Translations under genes and position numbers: made by a program
Part shown: one piece after another, positions 16,504 through 24,062 of the stretch
How the letters are laid out: every line of letters starts with the position of its first letter
Numbering within the stretch: position 1 is the first letter of the stretch
Origin: Flavobacteriales bacterium UBA3376
Lineage (GTDB): Bacteria; Bacteroidota; Bacteroidia; Flavobacteriales; Weeksellaceae
Direction: 5' to 3'
NCBI GenBank assembly: GCA_002359055.1
Contig: DEQC01000053.1
Coordinates: 1-32,849, forward strand
DNA: 32,849 bases
Notes under the pieces: generated by a model
What the model was told of the DNA's origin: nothing
Databases searched by the model: none
What the model saw: only the letters and a program-made list of their open reading frames with translations

Positions 16504-16587
16504 CTATGAGTCTTTGAAAGTTATAATTGCTTTGAACAATGATTAACTGCATTTAACTCAAATAAATAATTATATAAAAATTCAATT

Positions 16588-17424
16588 ATGAAAAAGAGAC
16601 AGGAAAGGCGAGAGGCTTCCCCGAATAAGAAATCGGGTCAATCAAAACCAAATTTTAAAGGAAGTACCCGTAAAAATTTTAGACCACGAGTGAAAAAGGC
16701 ACCCGTTGATGATGGAACGATTCGTTTGAACAAGTACATTGCAAACGCGGGAATTTGTTCGAGAAGAGAAGCTGATACTTTTATCAAAAGTGGTTTGGCT
16801 CAGGTCAATGGAAAAGTCATCACTGAAATGGGTTATAAAGTTCAACCAGGTGATGAAGTAAAGTTCGATGGTAAACGAATTTCTGCTGAGAAAAACGTTT
16901 ATATCTTATTGAACAAACCGAAAGGTTTTATCACGACTACAAAAGATGAAAAAAATAGAAGAACAGTAATGGATTTGATCGAAAATGCTACCACTGCAAG
17001 GGTTTTCCCTGTGGGGCGATTGGATAGACCAACTACTGGTTTGCTTTTATTTACAAATGATGGATATCTCACGAAAAAACTGACGCATCCAAGTCACTTG
17101 GTGAAAAAGATTTATCATGTAAGTTTGGATAAGGAGTTGGCGCAAGAAGATTTGGAGAAAATCATAAAAGGTGTGCGTTTGATACCAGAAGGAATTGCTC
17201 ATGTCGATCAAGTTTCATACATCAAAGGAAAACCGAAAACAGAAATTGGAATCGAAGTTCACATTGGTTGGAACAGAGTCATCAGAAGAATTTTCGAAAC
17301 TTTGGGTTATGAAGTGGTTAAATTGGATCGAGTTTCTTTCGGTGGTTTAACTAAAAAGAATTTGAAAAGAGGAGATTGGAGAAAGCTTACAGATAAGGAA
17401 GTTGCATTTTTGAAAATGCTTTAA
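16588..17424 (+). CDS. rRNA pseudouridine synthase, RsuA/RluB/RluF family
   Basis: The enzyme isomerises a specific uridine in rRNA. After a basic, low-complexity N-terminus (about residues 1-45, rich in Lys, Arg, Ser), an S4 RNA-binding domain follows (LNKYIANAGICSRREAD...VNGKVI). The catalytic domain has GRLDRPTTGLLLFTNDG near residue 148, with the invariant Asp in RLD, and ends in the typical GGLTKKNLKRGDWRKLT block. At 278 residues it is close to RluB in size; the exact target position (RluB, RluF or RsuA-like) is not decided by sequence reading alone. It follows the palindrome-bearing gap of 119 bases, so it probably has its own promoter. The next gene begins 34 bases on. Confidence 0.92.
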   Translation: MKKRQERREASPNKKSGQSKPNFKGSTRKNFRPRVKKAPVDDGTIRLNKYIANAGICSRREADTFIKSGLAQVNGKVITEMGYKVQPGDEVKFDGKRISAEKNVYILLNKPKGFITTTKDEKNRRTVMDLIENATTARVFPVGRLDRPTTGLLLFTNDGYLTKKLTHPSHLVKKIYHVSLDKELAQEDLEKIIKGVRLIPEGIAHVDQVSYIKGKPKTEIGIEVHIGWNRVIRRIFETLGYEVVKLDRVSFGGLTKKNLKRGDWRKLTDKEVAFLKML

Positions 17425-17458
17425 TTGCTGATAATAATAAATTTTTAATAAAACTCAA

Positions 17459-18949
17459 ATGAAAAAGACGTTCTTAGTTGTATTTTTAAGTTTAATTAAT
17501 CTTAGCTTATTTGGTCAAATTCAGAACATTGAAAACTTATCTACAGGTGTTTTTTACGATAGAACAGTGTTGACTGATGGCGAAAATGAATTGATAGGCC
17601 ATGCACTTATTTTTAATAAAGGCTTGATAGAAGACGGGGCTAAAATTCAATATGAATATGTTTTGTTGGACAACAATTTAAATAAAATCACCAATGGAGA
17701 TTTTGAATTTATAAATTTCGATAAAATTAATTTTGTATTAAGATCGACTTTATTTTATAATCAGAAACTATACTTAACTTCCACATTTATAAATAGAAGC
17801 ATAACCGCTACTTACGGAGAATTGGTTACAGTTATAGATTTAAATAACTCCAAAGTTGAGAGTCATAAATACTTCAGCCAAGATGAAATTTATGAATTCG
17901 AAAATATTTCTGATTTTGAAGAAAAAATTCAAGTAAATAACTTGCTGTACTTTCCTTTTTTACGTCTTCATCCTTTGGATGGTGAGATGTATTTCACACA
18001 TGAGAAAAGAAGTATTTACAACCAGCCATCTCTCACAAGAGAAATATCGGCTTATACTCCAAAATTTGAAAAAACATTTGAGTTTACATTTGGAACAAGA
18101 AGGGAAAAAAATGATTTTATAGTTGAAGATATAACTGACAACAAGTTAACAATTTTAAAAAGTGATTTAATCAATCGGAGCAGAAGTGAGGATCGATTAA
18201 TTACTTTTGACATCAAAACAGGTGAGGAATTATTGAATGTAGCGTATAATGGCAGAACGGCCAGTGTTTCAACCTATGCAATGCCTTTTGCAGAATATAT
18301 AAATAATCAATTAATGGTCATCGGTGAAGTCAAAGCTTTTAAACCATTGTTTTCGATAGACCTTCCGTACAGGCCTTCTTTTGGTATTAGAAGAACTGTT
18401 TATGATGATAAGGGTGAGGCAATTATAGATAAAATCATAAGATACAGAGATATTTTTGAAGAATATGGTTTTGTCGATGGTCGAGACAAAAAACGTTATA
18501 GATATTCCCTTAGAGAATGGTTTAATTTTGATGATGCATCATTTGCCGTTTTGCTCGAAAAACAAAAAGGAGATCATTTAGGAAAGGTTGTTAGAACTTC
18601 AGATTATGTTTTGGTAAGTTTTGATTCAACAGGCGAATATATCAGTCATCACGTGTTAGAAAGAGATAGGATGAGACAATTTGATAGTTATTTATTTTCA
18701 CAAGTAAATAAACAAGAAAATGAAGTTTTGTTTTTCTATGCGGACATTGTCAGAGAAAATAGACAAAGAAAAGCTTTCTTAACAGTAAACAAACTTAAAA
18801 ATGGAGAATTGACCCAGGAAATCCTTCCCTATCAAACGGAATCTTCATATTTGAGATTCTCTAAAACTAAGTACGGATATATATTGATCAGCGAATATGA
18901 CAAAGAAGAAAAAGAATCTTATATACGACTTGAAAAATTAAATATATAA
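17459..18949 (+). CDS. Secreted protein of unknown function, 496 residues
   Basis: I do not recognise the family. It has a clear signal peptide (MKKTFLVVFLSLINLSLFGQ) without a lipobox cysteine; the mature part appears to have no cysteine. The rest is rich in short beta-like stretches alternating with turns (YEYVLLDNNL, LVTVIDLNNSKVESHKY, RLITFDIKTGEELLNVAYNG), consistent with a beta-propeller-like or other all-beta fold, which is inference. It starts 34 bases after the pseudouridine synthase and may be cotranscribed with it. Its TAA stop lies within a long hairpin shared with the convergent protease gene. Confidence 0.8.
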   Translation: MKKTFLVVFLSLINLSLFGQIQNIENLSTGVFYDRTVLTDGENELIGHALIFNKGLIEDGAKIQYEYVLLDNNLNKITNGDFEFINFDKINFVLRSTLFYNQKLYLTSTFINRSITATYGELVTVIDLNNSKVESHKYFSQDEIYEFENISDFEEKIQVNNLLYFPFLRLHPLDGEMYFTHEKRSIYNQPSLTREISAYTPKFEKTFEFTFGTRREKNDFIVEDITDNKLTILKSDLINRSRSEDRLITFDIKTGEELLNVAYNGRTASVSTYAMPFAEYINNQLMVIGEVKAFKPLFSIDLPYRPSFGIRRTVYDDKGEAIIDKIIRYRDIFEEYGFVDGRDKKRYRYSLREWFNFDDASFAVLLEKQKGDHLGKVVRTSDYVLVSFDSTGEYISHHVLERDRMRQFDSYLFSQVNKQENEVLFFYADIVRENRQRKAFLTVNKLKNGELTQEILPYQTESSYLRFSKTKYGYILISEYDKEEKESYIRLEKLNI

Positions 18950-18985
18950 TTCAAAAGTCAATCATTGATTGGCTTTTGAATTATA
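18945..18985. terminator. Bidirectional terminator spanning two stop codons
   Basis: Arms at 18945-18964 and 18966-18985 are twenty bases each and complementary apart from one G-T pair; the core is CAAAAG...CTTTTG with AT-rich flanks. It includes the TAA of the unknown secreted protein (18947-18949) and the TGA of the M48 protease (complement of 18962-18964). In either direction the stem would form at the end of the message, so it can serve both genes. Confidence 0.7.
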
Positions 18986-20236
18986 ATACTGTCCGATGGT
19001 TTTTATTTCTTCATTGGTAAGTTTCCAAAGAAAATTCACGAATTTTTGAAAATCTAAATCATCAGAATTGCGGTCATATTGAGGGATGTATTTATTGAAA
19101 GTATAATTCATCTTACTTTCATAAAGTTGAGTAAATATAAAACCTAAGTGTTTGTATTTATCTATTTGCTCGTTATTTTCTTGAATTCGGTAAAGCAATT
19201 CATACAATGCAATTCCATACTCCTGGTTAGTGTAGAAAATATCGAAAAAATCAGTGGAAGTTTTGTTTTTTAATTCTAAAAAACTATCAGAAGCTGCATT
19301 GGGTTTCACCTCATCATGTATGTTGAATTTGTTTTGCAGCCATTCAATCCTGTCTTTTAAATTAGGATGTGTACTGATAGAATCCTTGTCAACATGTTCT
19401 GTAAAAGTTAAACCTTGGAATGGATCTTTGTAGTCAATTTCCAACCAATTTTCATCAAAATCTAATTCTGGTAAGTCAAATAAATACCTATAAATGCTGT
19501 CTTGTATAGATTTGTTCTCCTCTTTTTCTTGCCAATCATTTAAATTCATTAGAACTTTATAATATTCATTTGGATTAAATCCCAATTGACTGTAAAATAT
19601 AAACCCCAAACTATCGGCTTCAATCTCTTCCGCTCTCGATTGAGCAGCTAAATCATATTTTTTTCGAAGTACTTCATCTTGTGACTTGATCAATTTTAGA
19701 AAATCTCGTCTTTTGATAGATTTCATTTCACGGTTAAAATCTTTTCGAAATTCAGCTTTTTGTATAAGGCTTTTCTCTACATGTTTTAAATAATCATGAG
19801 CGATTTCGTGGCAGATTACAGCCAAGAATTGCTCGTCGTTTTCAGCAATTGAAAATAAGCCTGAATTGATAAAATATAAATGATGACCAGCTGATGATGC
19901 ATTTGGGAGATTTTCTTTTTCTAAATAAAATTTGAACTTTTTATCCTTAATGATTTCATTTGAATCGTAAATCCTTTGAAATGAATGATGGATGAAGTTC
20001 AAATAATCTTCATCTAAAATGAAATTGTCTTTTTCATAGCCTCTCGAAATTCGGTGTTGAAGTGAATTATAGAATTGGTCGAATACTTCCTTTTCAATTT
20101 TGTCTTTGCCTCTTTTTTGAGTTTTTAATAATTCCTTGATATATCGAGCGTCATTTTTAATCAACTGTTCTTTTGTTTGTGAAAATGCACAGTTCAATGC
20201 AAATAGAAATATGATCAGACCTAAACGTAAATGCAT
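18962..20236 (-). CDS. M48-family zinc metalloprotease, secreted
   Basis: The protein has a signal peptide (MHLRLGLIIFLFALNCAFSQ). The zinc-binding HExxH is HEIAH near residues 142-146, and the third ligand lies in EEIEADSLGF near 205, the usual ExxxD of M48 peptidases. After about residue 290 there is a C-terminal helical region without a recognised domain. The 424-residue length and single-domain layout resemble periplasmic M48 proteases (BepA/YfgC, LoiP group) that act on misfolded outer membrane proteins, but no TPR is evident. The cysteine at residue 16 of the signal does not fit a lipobox well. It lies downstream of ahcY on the same strand but behind a terminator, so it is probably transcribed separately. 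Confidence 0.9.
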   Translation of the reverse strand: MHLRLGLIIFLFALNCAFSQTKEQLIKNDARYIKELLKTQKRGKDKIEKEVFDQFYNSLQHRISRGYEKDNFILDEDYLNFIHHSFQRIYDSNEIIKDKKFKFYLEKENLPNASSAGHHLYFINSGLFSIAENDEQFLAVICHEIAHDYLKHVEKSLIQKAEFRKDFNREMKSIKRRDFLKLIKSQDEVLRKKYDLAAQSRAEEIEADSLGFIFYSQLGFNPNEYYKVLMNLNDWQEKEENKSIQDSIYRYLFDLPELDFDENWLEIDYKDPFQGLTFTEHVDKDSISTHPNLKDRIEWLQNKFNIHDEVKPNAASDSFLELKNKTSTDFFDIFYTNQEYGIALYELLYRIQENNEQIDKYKHLGFIFTQLYESKMNYTFNKYIPQYDRNSDDLDFQKFVNFLWKLTNEEIKTIGQYYNSKANQ

Positions 20237-20282
20237 GATAGGGAAATAAGTTTGTTAATGAAGTTTGATTTTTCAGAGTTGA

Positions 20283-20318
20283 AAAAACCTGTTCAAATCA
20301 AAAGTTGAACAGGTTTTT
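20283..20318 (-). terminator. Intrinsic terminator after ahcY
   Basis: AAAAACCTGTTCAA (20283-20296) pairs perfectly with TTGAACAGGTTTTT (20305-20318) around an eight-base loop. On the minus strand the stem is followed by a run of T, right after the ahcY stop. On the plus strand it also ends in Ts, but no plus-strand gene ends here. Confidence 0.85.
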
Positions 20319-20348
20319 ATTTTAGTAATTATGAAAACAAATTAAATT

Positions 20349-21662
20349 TTAATACCTGTAATAATCTGGTTTAAATGGACCTTCAACCGGAACTCCAATA
20401 TAATCTGCTTGTTCAGAGGTCAAAGTTTCTAACTCAACTCCCAATTTCTCCAAGTGTAATTCAGCAACTTTTTCGTCCAAATGTTTTGGCAACATATAAA
20501 CTTTGTTCTCGTAATTTTCAGAATTGTTCCATAATTCGATTTGAGCCAAAGTCTGGTTTGTAAACGAGTTAGACATAACAAATGATGGGTGTCCAGTTGC
20601 ACAGCCTAAATTCACTAAACGACCTTCAGCCAAAATGATGATTTCATTGCCGTTGATATTATATACATCCACTTGAGGTTTAACTTCATATTTTGTGTCA
20701 CCATAGTTTTTGTTCAACCAAGCCATATCGATTTCATTGTCGAAATGACCGATATTACAAACGATGGTTTTGTCTTTCATTTTTTCGAAATGCTTGCCTT
20801 GAACGATGTTGAAGTTTCCAGTCGTAGTGATGATAATATCTGCATTTTCAACAACTGTATCTAATTTTTTCACTTCATAACCTTCCATTGCTGCTTGTAG
20901 GGCACAAATTGGATCGATTTCAGTAACTGTAACAATTGAACCAGCACCTCTGAATGACTCAGCTGTACCTTTTCCTACATCACCAAATCCACAAACAACG
21001 ACTCTTTTTCCAGCCAACATCACATCAGTTGCACGGCGAATGGCATCAACAGCCGATTCTCTACAACCGTATTTATTGTCGAATTTTGATTTTGTTACAG
21101 AATCATTTACGTTGATTGCTGGCATCACCAAAGTTCCGTTTTTCATTCTTTCATACAAACGAAGAACTCCTGTAGTGGTTTCTTCTGAAAGTCCTTTGAT
21201 ACCATCGGTCAACTCTGGATATTTATCAAACACCATATTGGTCAAATCTCCACCATCATCCAAAATCATGTTCAATGGTTTTCTTTCTTCTCCGAAAAAT
21301 AATGTTTGTTCTATACACCAATTGAATTCCTCTTCATTCATGCCTTTCCAAGCATAAACTGGTATTCCAGCAGCAGCGATTGCAGCAGCAGCATGATCCT
21401 GAGTCGAAAATATGTTACATGAAGACCAGGTTACTTCTGCTCCTAATGCAACTAGGGTTTCGATCAAAACCGCTGTTTGAATAGTCATATGAAGACAACC
21501 TGCAATTCTGGCTCCCTTTAAAGGCTGTTGAGGACCATACTCCTCTCGTAAAGCCATTAATCCTGGCATTTCAGCTTCTGCAAGCTTGATTTCCTTTCTT
21601 CCCCATTCTGCCAGTGAAATATCTTTCACTTTATATGGAATGTATTTTACTTCAGTACTCAT
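20349..21662 (-). CDS. ahcY: Adenosylhomocysteinase
   Basis: AhcY splits S-adenosylhomocysteine to adenosine and homocysteine, removing the product inhibitor of methyltransferases. Signatures in order: GCLHMTIQTAVLIETL, CNIFSTQDHAAAAI with the substrate-binding residues, NVNDSVTKSKFDN, then the NAD loop GFGDVGKGTAESF near residue 224, and the C-terminus PFKPDYYRY. The usual last motif is KPDHYRY; here the His is Tyr, a conservative change. At 437 residues it has standard length, with no sign of truncation. A single -7 element and a hairpin lie upstream in the divergent gap with the phosphopantetheinyl transferase gene, and a strong terminator follows. Confidence 0.97.
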   Translation of the reverse strand: MSTEVKYIPYKVKDISLAEWGRKEIKLAEAEMPGLMALREEYGPQQPLKGARIAGCLHMTIQTAVLIETLVALGAEVTWSSCNIFSTQDHAAAAIAAAGIPVYAWKGMNEEEFNWCIEQTLFFGEERKPLNMILDDGGDLTNMVFDKYPELTDGIKGLSEETTTGVLRLYERMKNGTLVMPAINVNDSVTKSKFDNKYGCRESAVDAIRRATDVMLAGKRVVVCGFGDVGKGTAESFRGAGSIVTVTEIDPICALQAAMEGYEVKKLDTVVENADIIITTTGNFNIVQGKHFEKMKDKTIVCNIGHFDNEIDMAWLNKNYGDTKYEVKPQVDVYNINGNEIIILAEGRLVNLGCATGHPSFVMSNSFTNQTLAQIELWNNSENYENKVYMLPKHLDEKVAELHLEKLGVELETLTSEQADYIGVPVEGPFKPDYYRY

Positions 21663-21690
21663 ATTTAATAATATTTATGCTAATTTTGAA

Positions 21691-21713
21691 TAGTCCACAA
21701 AAATTGTGGGCTA
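21691..21713 (-). promoter_or_regulatory. Hairpin in the ahcY leader
   Basis: TAGTCCACAA (21691-21700) and TTGTGGGCTA (21704-21713) pair with one G-T wobble around an AAA loop. On the minus strand the stem would be at the very 5' end of the ahcY mRNA. It is too short to be an SAH riboswitch. Confidence 0.4.
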
Positions 21714-21721
21714 CAAAGTTA
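21714..21721 (-). promoter_or_regulatory. Candidate -7 element for ahcY
   Basis: The minus strand reads TAACTTTG, an exact TAnnTTTG match, 51 bases before the ahcY ATG; the leader is unusually long for this window. Confidence 0.5.
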
Positions 21722-21744
21722 CAAACTAATTTTTCAAACATAAA

Positions 21745-22380
21745 ATGCCTTTAATTAAATCTTTACATGAAGATGAATTCACTCGAATTGTTTGTTGGAA
21801 TACCACAGAAACCGACGAAGAATTGCTCGAATATTTAGAGTTGAGTCCTTATCGAATCATGAAATATTTGACGCTTGCCCCCAAACAAGCCAGAGAATAT
21901 CTCGGCTTACGTGCTTGTTTGAAAGAATTGAATTTGGACTTTGATGTATATTATACAAAAGCTGGAAAACCTTATTTGCCGACCAATAAACAATTGTCAA
22001 TTACTCATTCTTACGATATGGTTTGTATAGGTTTGAGTAAATTTCATATAGGTATCGATATAGAAAAATCAAGACCACACAAAATTTTAAATATTAAAGA
22101 AAAATTCATCAGAGAAGATGAAGCGAGTTGGATTCCCGAATTGGACGAAGAGAAATATCTTCATGTGATTTGGGGAATTAAAGAAGGTCTATATAAATTA
22201 GATGGTGGAAATCTTTGGAATTTTTTACATCATTATAAAGTAGAAAAATTTGAATTGAAAGAAAATCAAATGATCGAATCTTGGATTCTCAACGAAGGAA
22301 ATAATCGACGTTTCAAAGCGTTTTATAAAATGATTCAAGATTATTATTTGATTTGGGTTTTGGATGAACCCTTTAATTGA
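21745..22380 (+). CDS. 4'-phosphopantetheinyl transferase superfamily protein (Sfp type)
   Basis: The enzyme transfers 4'-phosphopantetheine from CoA to a serine of carrier proteins. The two family signatures are present: GIDIEKS near residue 103, whose Asp and Glu bind Mg, and WGIKEGLYK near 142, whose Glu and Lys are catalytic. HS in ITHSYD before the first motif is the usual substrate-binding block. At 211 residues it is short for Sfp but normal for this Bacteroidota group. The carrier is unknown; no polyketide or peptide synthetase genes are near. It is divergent from ahcY and shares its 82-base promoter gap. The ORF could also serve fatty-acid ACP if no AcpS is encoded elsewhere. Confidence 0.88.
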   Translation: MPLIKSLHEDEFTRIVCWNTTETDEELLEYLELSPYRIMKYLTLAPKQAREYLGLRACLKELNLDFDVYYTKAGKPYLPTNKQLSITHSYDMVCIGLSKFHIGIDIEKSRPHKILNIKEKFIREDEASWIPELDEEKYLHVIWGIKEGLYKLDGGNLWNFLHHYKVEKFELKENQMIESWILNEGNNRRFKAFYKMIQDYYLIWVLDEPFN

Positions 22381-22413
22381 GTTTAATCCGTAGAGCATTT
22401 TTAATAAATTATC

Positions 22414-22421
22414 TATCTTTA
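22414..22421 (+). promoter_or_regulatory. Candidate -7 element for the BI-1 family gene
   Basis: TATCTTTA matches seven of eight TAnnTTTG positions, 14 bases before the ATG at 22436. Confidence 0.4.
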
Positions 22422-22435
22422 GCAAAATTTTTATC

Positions 22436-23134
22436 ATGAATAATCAATACAAAAGTCCAATATTAGTTGCTGAAGCAGATCAAATAGAAAGAGCTGCTTT
22501 TTATAGAAAAACTTATACGCATGTCGCTCTGGGCGTGCTTGCATTTATAATTATGGAATCTATTCTTTTGAGAGTAGATCCGTTGGTCAATGCCTTACTT
22601 CAACTGCAAGGATATTCTTGGTTGATTTTGTTGGGTGGTTTTATGGCAGTGACTTGGGTTGCTCAAAATATGGCTTATAAATCAGCATCCAAATCCAGTC
22701 AATACGCAGGATTTTTACTTTATGTTTTTGCACAAGCCATCATATTTGTACCAATTTTGTACATAGCCATTTATTATTCGGGTGGAGTAGAATTGGTCAA
22801 ACAAGCAGCCATAGTGACCTTAGCGATGTTTGTTGGTTTGACAGCCATCGTTATGCAAACCAAAACTGACTTTTCAGTTTTGAGAGGAGCACTTACCATA
22901 GGATTTTTCATAGCATTAGGCTTGATCATCGCCGGAACTTTTTTCGGATTCAACCTCGGCTTATGGTTCTCTGTAGCTATGGTAGCTTTGGCATCAGGAA
23001 GTATTTTATATTCGACCCATCAAATCAAATATGAATATGCAACTGATCAATATGTTCCTGCGGCTTTGTCGTTGTTTGCATCTTTGATGTTGTTGTTTTG
23101 GTATGTTTTAAGAATTTTTATGTCAAGAGACTAA
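22436..23134 (+). CDS. Bax inhibitor-1/YccA family membrane protein
   Basis: This is a 232-residue membrane protein with about seven transmembrane segments after a short polar N-terminus (residues 1-27, ending FYRKTYTHVALG, the usual entry into helix 1). Helix content, length and the charged C-terminal tail (RIFMSRD) match the TMBIM/UPF0005 family. Bacterial members (YccA, YetJ) inhibit the FtsH protease or act as pH-dependent calcium leaks; which of these applies here is not shown. The aspartate pair of the YetJ pore is not something I can place with certainty. A terminator follows directly, ending at the pnuC start codon. Confidence 0.88.
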   Translation: MNNQYKSPILVAEADQIERAAFYRKTYTHVALGVLAFIIMESILLRVDPLVNALLQLQGYSWLILLGGFMAVTWVAQNMAYKSASKSSQYAGFLLYVFAQAIIFVPILYIAIYYSGGVELVKQAAIVTLAMFVGLTAIVMQTKTDFSVLRGALTIGFFIALGLIIAGTFFGFNLGLWFSVAMVALASGSILYSTHQIKYEYATDQYVPAALSLFASLMLLFWYVLRIFMSRD

Positions 23135-23143
23135 CACATAATG

Positions 23144-23168
23144 AGCTCGGTTTGTCCGAGCTTTTTTT
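23144..23168 (+). terminator. Rho-independent terminator abutting the pnuC start codon
   Basis: AGCTCGG (23144-23150) and CCGAGCT (23156-23162) form a GC-rich stem with a five-base loop, followed by seven Ts. The pnuC ATG begins at the very next base (23169). Confidence 0.9.
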
Positions 23169-23849
23169 ATGCAAGATTTTATAATTTCACTTTTTGAACC
23201 TTATAACGAATATTCTAAACTTCAAATTTCTTTAGAAATAATTGCCGTTGTTTTAGGAATTGCAAGTGTTTTTTTCTCAATGAGAAGAAATATTTTGGTT
23301 TTCCCGACAGGAATCATTTCTACTTCAATTTATATCTACATACTTTTTGCTTTCGGATTGTTGGGCGAAGGCCTCATTCAAGTTTATTATACCATCATGA
23401 GTGTTTATGGATGGATACTTTGGTCCGATGGGAAAGAAGACAATGCTCAAGTCGAAGTTTATTGGGCAGAAAAACGAGAATGGTTGATTGGAGGAATTCT
23501 CTTTGTGGTTTGCCTCTTTTTAATTGCCGGAGTTTATTACCTAAAACCTTGGATCGAAAATGGTTTTTCGATGGTCGATGTTCAATTGAATTTAAATTAT
23601 TTGAACTGGTCCAATTGGTTAGATATATTCGTTACAGCAATTTTCTTGATTGGAATGTGGTTCATGGCAAAAAGGCGAGTTGAAAATTGGATTTTTTGGA
23701 TAATTGGTGATTTGATTTGTATTCCTATTTTTATTTACAATGGATTGTTGTTGACTTCGATTCAGTATGTATTTTTTACAGTTCTCGCTATAATTGGTTA
23801 TTTTGAATGGAAGAAATCAGTTGAATCAAAATTCGAAAAAAATGTTTAG
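23169..23849 (+). CDS. pnuC: Nicotinamide riboside transporter PnuC
   Basis: PnuC brings nicotinamide riboside into the cell by facilitated diffusion for NAD synthesis. Family blocks are NILVFPTGIISTSIYIYILF (about residues 41-60), YYTIMSVYGWILW near 75-87 and NWIFWIIGDLICIPIFIYNGL near 175, with about seven transmembrane helices in 226 residues. The N-terminus EYSKLQISLEIIAVVLG is also typical, so the start is right even though it directly follows the terminator T-tract with no room for a separate ribosome site. No other NAD genes are here; no NAD riboswitch is visible. The stop overlaps the next small gene by eight bases. Confidence 0.95.
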   Translation: MQDFIISLFEPYNEYSKLQISLEIIAVVLGIASVFFSMRRNILVFPTGIISTSIYIYILFAFGLLGEGLIQVYYTIMSVYGWILWSDGKEDNAQVEVYWAEKREWLIGGILFVVCLFLIAGVYYLKPWIENGFSMVDVQLNLNYLNWSNWLDIFVTAIFLIGMWFMAKRRVENWIFWIIGDLICIPIFIYNGLLLTSIQYVFFTVLAIIGYFEWKKSVESKFEKNV

Positions 23850-24054
23850 AAATAGAGGTGGATTTTCATGGAGAAGATTTTTAGGAATTTCACGAGTTAA
23901 ATATAGAATTTCAAGAAAAACAGGGATTCCCTTGACAAAAAGCGGAAGGGAACAGAAAATAGGTCGATTGGTCACCAGAGGTTGCTTGGGAGTTTTTCTG
24001 TTGTTCGGCCTACAATTAATGATGATTATAGGATTGATTTATAAAGTTTTTTGA
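23842..24054 (+). CDS. Small basic single-pass membrane protein, unknown function
   Basis: I take the ATG at 23842, whose codons overlap the pnuC stop by eight bases; an in-frame ATG 16 codons upstream lies fully inside pnuC. The 70 residues split into a strongly basic half (MFRNRGGFSWRRFLGISRVKYRISRKTGIPLTKSGREQKIGRLV, here described only by its many Arg and Lys) and one hydrophobic helix (residues about 48-67) with a charged cap. It is not a signal peptide. Similar short proteins with GI(P/L)xTKSGRxxK occur in other Bacteroidota, as I recall, so it is probably real and conserved. Function unknown; transcription with pnuC is likely. Confidence 0.55.
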   Translation: MFRNRGGFSWRRFLGISRVKYRISRKTGIPLTKSGREQKIGRLVTRGCLGVFLLFGLQLMMIIGLIYKVF

Positions 24055-24062
24055 TCAAAAAT

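Noticed and set aside
21663..21744. SAH or SAM riboswitch upstream of ahcY
   Set aside because: The gap of 82 bases is shared by two divergent genes and has only one short hairpin, with no conserved riboswitch core.
23411..23683. 90-codon alternate frame inside pnuC
   Set aside because: pnuC is clearly the coding frame; this frame has no family resemblance and no ribosome site.
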